11,526 nucleotides of DNA, from contig DAZU01000078.1 in the NCBI GenBank assembly GCA_002507425.1, forward strand, positions 533 through 12,058, written 5' to 3'. This document shows positions 6,634-11,526 of this stretch, piece after piece (within the stretch, counting starts at the first letter, position 1; each line of letters begins with the position of its first letter). A model generated the notes under the pieces. That model ran no database searches and was not told where the DNA came from. It saw nothing but the letters and a program-made list of their open reading frames with translations. The translations under genes were made by a program, and so were the position numbers. The DNA comes from Euryarchaeota archaeon UBA53. GTDB taxonomy: Archaea; Thermoplasmatota; Poseidoniia; Poseidoniales; Poseidoniaceae.

Positions 6634-7206
6634 ATGGGATCTATTGATAATGTGATTTTGAGTCGTAGGACAATTTACAAATTTTTAGACAAGAAAGTAT
6701 CAGCTCATCTCATACAAAAAGCTCTAGAGGCTGCCTCAAATGCTCCATGCCACAAGCATACACATCCGTGGAAATTCTACTCAATAGGAAATAAATCTAG
6801 GAATTTAATGATACCGGAAATATCTAAATTAGCCGAGATTAAAGCCAAAAAAAGAAAATCTGATAACATCAAAGAAAGCGTAGATAGAGCAATCGACAAA
6901 ATAGTATCTGCACCAGTGTTATTTGCTGTTACTTCAAAACTTAATCCAAATGATCCATTTAGAGAAAAAGAAGATTACGCTGCAACCGTTTGCGCAATTC
7001 ACAACATGGTGTTGTCATTCTGGGCTAATGGTGTTGGTTCACATTGGTCAACGGGGTCTATTACGCGAACTGATGAGACCTATAGAATATTGAACATTGA
7101 CGGAGAAAAAGAAGAAATTATTGGTTTCATCAAGGCGGGGTATCCTAAAAAAGTACCTTCCGTAGCAAAACCAGCAGTTGATGAAATCACTTACTATTTG
7201 GAATAA
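6634..7206 (+). CDS. Nitroreductase-family flavoprotein, YdjA-like
   Basis: FMN-dependent NAD(P)H oxidoreductase of the nitroreductase fold, 190 residues and normal for the small YdjA-type branch. The N-terminal SRRT (10-13) is the usual FMN-phosphate-binding arginine motif. APCHKHTHPWKFY (37-49) corresponds to the APDHKSMQPWHFF segment of E. coli YdjA. The helix with AIHNMVLSFWANGVGSHW and the C-terminal IIGFIKAGYP complete the fold. The physiological substrate cannot be read from sequence. Some family members (E. coli NfnB) have been reported as dihydropteridine reductases, which fits its position directly after the PCD gene. ATG 6634 is preferred over the in-frame TTG 6610 because GAGG lies 7 nt upstream (6623-6626) and the TTG would overlap PCD. 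Its stop abuts the aIF2 beta stop with no gap. Confidence 0.92.
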   Translation: MGSIDNVILSRRTIYKFLDKKVSAHLIQKALEAASNAPCHKHTHPWKFYSIGNKSRNLMIPEISKLAEIKAKKRKSDNIKESVDRAIDKIVSAPVLFAVTSKLNPNDPFREKEDYAATVCAIHNMVLSFWANGVGSHWSTGSITRTDETYRILNIDGEKEEIIGFIKAGYPKKVPSVAKPAVDEITYYLE

Positions 7207-7617
7207 TCAGAGTTTCACAGGGCGAGTCGCACCACAAGCCTGACATTTCAAAAGAGTGGTCCTGCCCTCCTTGATGAAATGTGTGTCGGGAGCATTACAT
7301 TGAACGCATTTGATGTATGTATTCACATAATTCACGATTGCTTTTTTGATACGTTTTGGAGGTATTCTTCCCTTGAACCTTGCTCTAGGTCCATCTCTTG
7401 ATCCTGCTGTTCCAAGCTCATTTAACATGAATTGGTAGACGTGATTTGAATCCCTCTCCATGTGGTTTACTACTTCTGTAAAGTTTCTGAGTATGGTATT
7501 TGAACCTTCTATCATTATTTGAGGATCGGGAAGTGTCCACCTGGCTCTGTTAGATATTTCCTCTGGTATGTTTGACCGTGCGCGCTCTAGCAAAGACTCA
7601 TAATCAAACTCGGACAT
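7207..7617 (-). CDS. eif2b: Translation initiation factor aIF2, beta subunit
   Basis: Beta subunit of the heterotrimeric archaeal initiation factor 2, which delivers Met-tRNAi to the small ribosomal subunit with GTP. The 136-residue length is standard. An N-terminal helix (about 4-18, which binds the gamma subunit in known structures) is followed by a central alpha-beta domain that includes GTAGSRDG and FKGRIPPKRI. The C-terminal zinc ribbon has C104/C107 and C125/C128 and ends CGATRPVKL. The ATG at 7617 is preceded on its strand by GGGGCG about 7 nt upstream. It is a single-gene unit that converges with the nitroreductase (0-bp gap) and diverges from gfcR over 97 bp. Confidence 0.96.
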   Translation of the reverse strand: MSEFDYESLLERARSNIPEEISNRARWTLPDPQIMIEGSNTILRNFTEVVNHMERDSNHVYQFMLNELGTAGSRDGPRARFKGRIPPKRIKKAIVNYVNTYIKCVQCNAPDTHFIKEGRTTLLKCQACGATRPVKL

Positions 7618-7655
7618 ATTATACGCCCCGAATCTGTTCCATTTGAGACTTTCCG

Positions 7656-7664
7656 CTATATTTA
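7656..7664. promoter_or_regulatory. Possible bidirectional TATA element
   Basis: CTATATTTA lies in the middle of the 97-bp region between divergent aIF2 beta and gfcR. Read on either strand, its eight-base core matches the archaeal box A TTTATATA at about six of eight positions. Start sites about 25 bases away would leave leaders near 17 nt for aIF2 beta and 30 nt for gfcR, both plausible. One or both promoters may use it. Confidence 0.4.
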
Positions 7665-7670
7665 GTTGTA

Positions 7671-7689
7671 CATCAACGATGGTTTCATC
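7671..7689 (+). repeat. Interlocked CATC/GATG inverted repeats in the gfcR leader
   Basis: CATC-aac-GATG-gttt-CATC places two alternative short inverted repeats around the start site predicted for gfcR (about 7685). It could be an operator for the encoded regulator, but the half-sites are only 4 bp, so chance is a real possibility. Confidence 0.25.
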
Positions 7690-7714
7690 ATTGTAGAGCA
7701 GTTAGATTGCCAAC

Positions 7715-8302
7715 ATGGAACAAAAGAAAAGTATCGAAGGTCTTAGAGACATGGTGAGTAATCTTCGCAAACAAGGCCTTAATTCTCAGCAAATTGCAGA
7801 TGAGTTATCTCTTTCCCAAGACACTATATCTTGGCTTTTGGCCGAAAGCACAGCGGATGAAAAACCAATGGATGTAAGGATTGGTTGGAGAACAATTGGT
7901 GTTAGGCCCCAAAGAATTGCAGCAATAGGCGCTATAATGGCTGATGTTGCTGACGAAGAGTGTGGTGAGGATATAGACACAGTAGTTGGTATCTCAATAA
8001 ATGGAATAATATTTGCAAATGAAGTTGCAAATCACCTGCAGTGCGAAGTAGCCATCCATAGGAATATCGAAGGAGGGGCGGGAAAAGGTTCTCTTTCGAA
8101 CAAATATGGCCAAGTTTCTGGAAAAAACATAGTAATTGTAGATGATGTTTTATCTACAGGAGTTACAATGTCGAAAACTATAGAATCGATGCGAGAAGCA
8201 GGTGCAAACGTATCACTGTGCATGGTTCTGGTCAATAAGACCCTGAGGAATGAAGTGGACGGAGTTCCTCTGAGGGGTCTGATTAGAGCCGCAGTAGTCT
8301 GA
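7715..8302 (+). CDS. gfcR: GfcR/PyrE-like transcriptional regulator (HTH + phosphoribosyltransferase fold)
   Basis: A 195-residue protein with a helix-turn-helix (about 23-42, LNSQQIADELSLSQDTISWL) fused to a type I phosphoribosyltransferase domain. The PRPP-binding loop VIVDDVLSTGVTM (140-152) is well preserved, and an upstream glycine-rich loop reads EGGAGKG. This architecture defines the archaeal 'orotate phosphoribosyltransferase-like' group. Its Haloferax member GfcR is known to regulate sugar-degradation genes, so the protein is probably a metabolite-sensing DNA-binding regulator rather than a pyrimidine enzyme. What it senses and controls here is not known. ATG 7715 is clear, but no Shine-Dalgarno precedes it, so initiation may depend on the leader. 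It is followed by lysS on the same strand after 9 bp, and the lysS ribosome binding site overlaps its TGA stop. Confidence 0.92.
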   Translation: MEQKKSIEGLRDMVSNLRKQGLNSQQIADELSLSQDTISWLLAESTADEKPMDVRIGWRTIGVRPQRIAAIGAIMADVADEECGEDIDTVVGISINGIIFANEVANHLQCEVAIHRNIEGGAGKGSLSNKYGQVSGKNIVIVDDVLSTGVTMSKTIESMREAGANVSLCMVLVNKTLRNEVDGVPLRGLIRAAVV

Positions 8303-8307
8303 GGTGA
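8301..8307 (+). promoter_or_regulatory. Shine-Dalgarno deciding the TTG start of lysS
   Basis: GAGGTGA is a near-perfect archaeal Shine-Dalgarno. It lies 4 nt before TTG 8312 and overlaps the gfcR stop codon (8300-8302). Translational coupling between gfcR and lysS is the simplest reading. Confidence 0.75.
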
Positions 8308-8311
8308 AAAA

Positions 8312-9817
8312 TTGCATTGGGCGGATTTTGTTGCAGAAAGATTGTCTCAGCGAGGAGATAAACACATAATTGCATCTGGAATAACACCCAGTGGAGAATT
8401 TCACATTGGTCATTTACGAGAAATTTTAACAGGAGACATGATTACAAGAGCTTGCATTAACGCCGGAATGGATGCTGAATTCGTTTTCATTGTTGATTCC
8501 GCAGATCCTTTGAGGAAAGTCTATCCTTTCTTGTCGAAAGCGTATGAAAAATACATCGGTTGCGCTTTGGCAACGATACCTGCACCAGATGCTAATGGAG
8601 AGCCGTGTGACAGTGGTAAAAATTACGCACAGCATTTTCTTGAACCATTCCTCAATGCTCTTGAACAAATTGATGTTAAACCTAGGATTATTGATAATTA
8701 CAAATCATACTCAGATGGCAAATTTTCGGACCAATCTCGCATTGCTTGCGAAAATGCCAACAAGATACGAGAAATTATTGAAAGGGTGAGTGGGCGTGAA
8801 TTAAGCGCAGATTGGTTTCCCTACAATCCCTACGGGCATGATGGTAGTCTGGATAGAGTAAAGGTTACTGGATATGACTGGCCATACGTATTTTGGGAGC
8901 AGGATGGTAAATCTGGGCAAGCAGATTTGAGGAAGGCAGATGGAAAATTACCATGGCGTATTGACTGGCCTGCAAAGTGGAGTTGGATAGGAGTAACATG
9001 TGAACCATTTGGAAAGGACCATGGTGCCGCAGGTGGTTCTTATTCAACAGGAAAAGAAATTTCAGAGTTGTTTGGATATACACCCCCTCAATCACTGGTT
9101 TACGAGTGGATATCACTGAAGGGAAAGGGTGCAATGTCATCCTCGAGTGGTAACACTATCGGCCCTTTAGAGGCACTCGAGCTTGTTCCGCCTGAAATCT
9201 TACGATACCTGATTGCATCAACTAAGCCCAAAAAAGCTATCACATTTGACGCAGGGATGTCTTTAGTCAACCTCGCAGACGATTATGAGAGGCTTCTTAC
9301 ACGGGATTTTTATTCAGAAAAAAACGATGAAACGCTATCAAGGAGACAAAAGGTTGCTATCGAGGATGCTGAGGGTGCACTAAGGATGAGCGTAATAGGC
9401 TCTGCATCTTCACATTCAATCTCTTTCCGGCATCTAGCCTTACTCGTTCAAGTAAAAAGTGATGAACAGATAATAGAAGATACTGGGGAAGAAATATCAA
9501 ACAGAATAAATCGAATGCGAACATGGATAAAAGGTCCTCACTTCCCCGAGGAATTACGAATTAAGATTTTAAAATATCAAAACCCTGAAATCAATAAAGT
9601 CTTGACTTTACCCCTAAAAGAATCGCTTTCAAAATGCGAATGGAATATGGAGATTATAGGTGAAACAATTTCTAATACATTCAAAAAGCATAATATCAAT
9701 CTTAAAGATGGTTATAGAGAGTTATACAAGGCAATACTAGGTAGGGAAAAGGGTCCAAAGTTGGCTCCAATTCTTTGCGAAATAAAAAGGGAAAGAGTGT
9801 TAGAACTTCTGGGTTAA
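8312..9817 (+). CDS. lysS: Lysyl-tRNA synthetase, class I
   Basis: Charges tRNA-Lys with lysine. This is the class I enzyme found in most archaea and some bacteria, unrelated in fold to the class II LysRS of most other organisms. In 501 residues the Rossmann catalytic domain carries ASGITPSGEFHIGHLRE with HIGH at 31-34, and the KMSKS-equivalent MSSSSGN at 275-281, a signature of class I LysRS. From about residue 300 the protein is helical, consistent with the alpha-helix-cage anticodon-binding region. The N-terminus MHWADFVAERL matches the family exactly, so the TTG start at 8312 is secure, and the SD agrees. It is the second gene after gfcR; the next gene begins 66 bp later. No damage is seen. 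Confidence 0.97.
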   Translation: MHWADFVAERLSQRGDKHIIASGITPSGEFHIGHLREILTGDMITRACINAGMDAEFVFIVDSADPLRKVYPFLSKAYEKYIGCALATIPAPDANGEPCDSGKNYAQHFLEPFLNALEQIDVKPRIIDNYKSYSDGKFSDQSRIACENANKIREIIERVSGRELSADWFPYNPYGHDGSLDRVKVTGYDWPYVFWEQDGKSGQADLRKADGKLPWRIDWPAKWSWIGVTCEPFGKDHGAAGGSYSTGKEISELFGYTPPQSLVYEWISLKGKGAMSSSSGNTIGPLEALELVPPEILRYLIASTKPKKAITFDAGMSLVNLADDYERLLTRDFYSEKNDETLSRRQKVAIEDAEGALRMSVIGSASSHSISFRHLALLVQVKSDEQIIEDTGEEISNRINRMRTWIKGPHFPEELRIKILKYQNPEINKVLTLPLKESLSKCEWNMEIIGETISNTFKKHNINLKDGYRELYKAILGREKGPKLAPILCEIKRERVLELLG

Positions 9818-9883
9818 CATAACACCTTCTAAAACCAACAAATTTCCTATCATTTGGACCGTTCTATTCAAAGGGGCCTAGTC

Positions 9884-11095
9884 ATGTTCCCCCTCATGGG
9901 CGGGGTCTATTGTCCAGTATGTGAAGTTGGAGTCGAGCCGTCTTCGAAGTTTTGTCTATCATGCGGTAATGACCTAACAGTCAGAGGGCCTATTACAGCA
10001 ACTGGCCATGATCTAAATCAACTCAAAGATGTTATTAGGGATCGTAGTGATCTCTCAATGGCAGAAAAATTTGACATGATTGCAAAGGTGGAAGATGGTG
10101 CTAACCCAATTTTGATGGGTATTGCAGCGCCAGCAGATGGAGATGACACTGAATTGACAGGTGAAAATGCGCAGACAGATGGTAGCGAAGAAATCAAAGG
10201 AGTATTCAGTGATTATCAATTCGGAGAATCCGAGGCTGCTGCGGCGGCTGTAAGAGCTACTGTAAGAGGAACTGATGGCTGGGTTTTAGTGCAAAAAGGA
10301 ACAATCAACCTTTCTGAAGGAATGTTCAGAGATGCAATGAACTTAGGTATGGAAGCAAGTACTCACATACATGATGTATCGAGTGGTGAGCATGAAGGAA
10401 TCGACCCCGAGGCTATGCGCTCTATTCCTGTTCTCAAACCACCAAAAAGGTCATTCTGCCCTAAATGTGGGTCCGACATTCAATCTAATACCATGCTGCA
10501 ATGGAGAAAATGGAGAGATTCCTCAAGTGACGTAGTCTCTATGCAACTTGAAGCCAGTATGGAGACTGCTCTAATTCAAGTTGCTTCCCATTATTTGACA
10601 ATAATAGAGAACATGAAAAAAGATGCAAAATCAGTAGATGAAGAAGCATTGATCAAGAAATTGGAAAAGGAAATAAGAGCTGAAATGGAGAAGGAGTTTG
10701 AGGGTAGAAGCATTGCTGTCAAATCTGATAGTGTGGACAAAGCCAAAGCATCACCTAAAAAGTCAGAAAACAAAAAGTCGAGCAATGTAACACCCAAGAA
10801 GAAGAAGCCAGGGGGGCTATTTGGTGCTAAAAAGCCAAAGAAGAAGTTTGAGGGCGATGCGAAAGACAAGGCTGATTGGTTCCTAGCAGAGGCACTAGAC
10901 ACTATTTATGACCCACATGGAACTGGAAAAATTCTCAAACCTAAGACTATACTTGCTAGGTCGAGTGAAGGTAATGTAAGAGTTCAAGACGTTGTGCGGG
11001 TATACGATTCTGAAGGAAAAGATGGTATTAGTGACCTAGCATGGACCAGTCCATTAACCGAATACATAATCGAGGCTTTCGATGCGTGTGATTAG
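9884..11095 (+). CDS. Hypothetical zinc-ribbon protein with coiled coil and lysine-rich linker
   Basis: I do not recognise the family. The 403 residues show: an N-terminal zinc ribbon, C10/C13 and C24/C27 (CPVC...CLSCG); a polar, acidic region (about 60-110); an alanine-rich stretch near 115-125; a lone CPKCG (C192/C195) with no matching second pair, so either a degenerate ribbon or a dimer-shared metal site; a charged helical segment (about 226-280) likely to be coiled coil; a lysine/serine/proline-rich linker (about 285-327) with TPKKKKPGGLFGAKKPKKKF; and a globular C-terminal domain (about 330-403). No signal peptide or membrane segment is present. ATG 9884 is preferred over the in-frame TTG 9854 because AAGGGG lies 7 nt upstream. 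The basic linker suggests nucleic-acid or ribosome contact, but that is a guess. Its stop overlaps carB by 4 bp. Confidence 0.82.
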   Translation: MFPLMGGVYCPVCEVGVEPSSKFCLSCGNDLTVRGPITATGHDLNQLKDVIRDRSDLSMAEKFDMIAKVEDGANPILMGIAAPADGDDTELTGENAQTDGSEEIKGVFSDYQFGESEAAAAAVRATVRGTDGWVLVQKGTINLSEGMFRDAMNLGMEASTHIHDVSSGEHEGIDPEAMRSIPVLKPPKRSFCPKCGSDIQSNTMLQWRKWRDSSSDVVSMQLEASMETALIQVASHYLTIIENMKKDAKSVDEEALIKKLEKEIRAEMEKEFEGRSIAVKSDSVDKAKASPKKSENKKSSNVTPKKKKPGGLFGAKKPKKKFEGDAKDKADWFLAEALDTIYDPHGTGKILKPKTILARSSEGNVRVQDVVRVYDSEGKDGISDLAWTSPLTEYIIEAFDACD

Positions 11096-11526
11096 TAATT
11101 TACCTTTAACCTCATAGGGACTAAATCAACTTCTCTCATCGCTTTAATTGCTGATACTTCCATATTTGCTCCAGATATTGTTGTAACAAATGGTATGTTC
11201 ATCTCAACTGCAAGCCTTCGCATCATGTTCCCATCTCTTACTGCTCCACCTGAGATTGTTGGCACATTTACAATAAAGTCAACCTCTCCTCTTCTCATGA
11301 GGTCAAGTGCATCAGGATGTTTTCTGTCATTTATTCTATAGACTGTTTGAACTTCCATCCCATTGGACCGAATTATGTCCGCTGTTCCCGGGGTCGCAAA
11401 AAGATTGAATCCTATTTTTGCCAATTCTTCAACGATTGGAACCAAATTTTCTTTATCCTCGTCTCGCACTGTTAAATAGGCTCCACCCTGGGTAGCTACC
11501 GGTATCTCTGTTGCCAATCTCGCCTT
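11092..11526 (-). CDS. carB: Carbamoyl-phosphate synthase large subunit, C-terminal part (cut by window edge)
   Basis: Only the last 144 residues are visible. The reading frame stays open to the window edge (it begins KARLATEIP), so the gene continues beyond 11526 and no start is present. This part is the MGS-like regulatory domain of the large subunit, which makes carbamoyl phosphate for pyrimidine and arginine synthesis. Recognisable segments are AYLTVRDEDKENLVPIVEEL, FNLFATPGTADIIRSNG, and GEVDFIVNVPTISGGAVRDG, followed by the helix that ends the domain. In E. coli this domain binds UMP, IMP and ornithine; effectors here are unknown. The TTG at 11515-11517 is an internal leucine and not a start, since conserved sequence continues before it. 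A free-standing methylglyoxal synthase-like protein is unlikely for that reason. Confidence 0.9.
   Translation of the reverse strand, partial: KARLATEIPVATQGGAYLTVRDEDKENLVPIVEELAKIGFNLFATPGTADIIRSNGMEVQTVYRINDRKHPDALDLMRRGEVDFIVNVPTISGGAVRDGNMMRRLAVEMNIPFVTTISGANMEVSAIKAMREVDLVPMRLKVNY

Noticed and set aside
9854..9883. TTG-initiated 10-residue extension of the zinc-ribbon gene
   Set aside because: No SD before TTG 9854, whereas AAGGGG precedes ATG 9884.
10591..10902. 103-codon - strand open frame rich in Ser/Phe
   Set aside because: Antisense to the coiled-coil and lysine-rich region of the gene at 9884; its composition simply mirrors the Lys codons.
11515..11517. TTG as a start for a free-standing MGS-domain protein
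   Set aside because: The frame stays open to the window edge and the upstream residues fit carB, so this is an internal leucine codon of a truncated gene.
1..11526. tRNA genes, rRNA, CRISPR arrays, insertion sequences, attachment sites
   Set aside because: None seen: nearly all sequence is accounted for by intact genes, the gaps are 116 bp or less, and no tandem spacer pattern, cloverleaf or transposase is visible.

Overview
This window looks like chromosomal DNA from an uncultured planktonic euryarchaeon, most like a Marine Group II/III (Poseidoniales-type) genome. The archaeal assignment is well supported: it has class 1 release factor aRF1, aIF2 beta, class I lysyl-tRNA synthetase, an archaeal-type UMP kinase, a Nog1-type GTPase and a GfcR/PyrE-like regulator. 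The lineage is an inference from moderate-to-low GC (about 40% by eye), very tight packing and frequent strand switching. I see no rRNA, tRNA, CRISPR array, insertion sequence or phage gene; this is core-genome DNA with several unrecognised small proteins.

Layout, left to right: (1) a + strand cysteine-rich hypothetical protein (117-644), converging with (2) a - strand pair, prf1 (aRF1) then argS (3591 down to 622); (3) divergently, a + strand pair, pyrH and a small zinc-ribbon tail-anchored protein (3660-4668); (4) a converging - strand Nog1-like GTPase (4665-5768); (5) divergently, a three-gene + strand unit of a possible Sm/Hfq-like protein, a pterin-4a-carbinolamine dehydratase and a YdjA-like nitroreductase (5869-7206); (6) a converging - strand aIF2 beta gene (7207-7617); (7) divergently, gfcR and lysS (7715-9817), then a + strand zinc-ribbon/lysine-rich protein (9884-11095); (8) the converging C-terminal end of carB on the - strand, cut by the window edge.

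How the genes work together: about half serve translation or ribosome assembly (argS, prf1, nog1, aIF2 beta, lysS, perhaps the Sm-like protein). Three touch pyrimidine/PRPP metabolism (pyrH, carB, the PRTase-fold regulator gfcR). The carbinolamine dehydratase and nitroreductase could form a pterin-recycling pair. All four convergent junctions overlap or abut, and the three divergent promoter regions are only 68-100 bp. Three genes use non-ATG starts with strong Shine-Dalgarno sequences (prf1 TTG, nog1 GTG, lysS TTG). Both within-operon partners argS and lysS have their SD overlapping the stop codon of the preceding gene.

I did not find a clear new defence or mobile system. The best candidates for undescribed biology are the Hfq-like protein at 5869, the two-zinc-motif lysine-rich protein at 9884 and the pterin pair.
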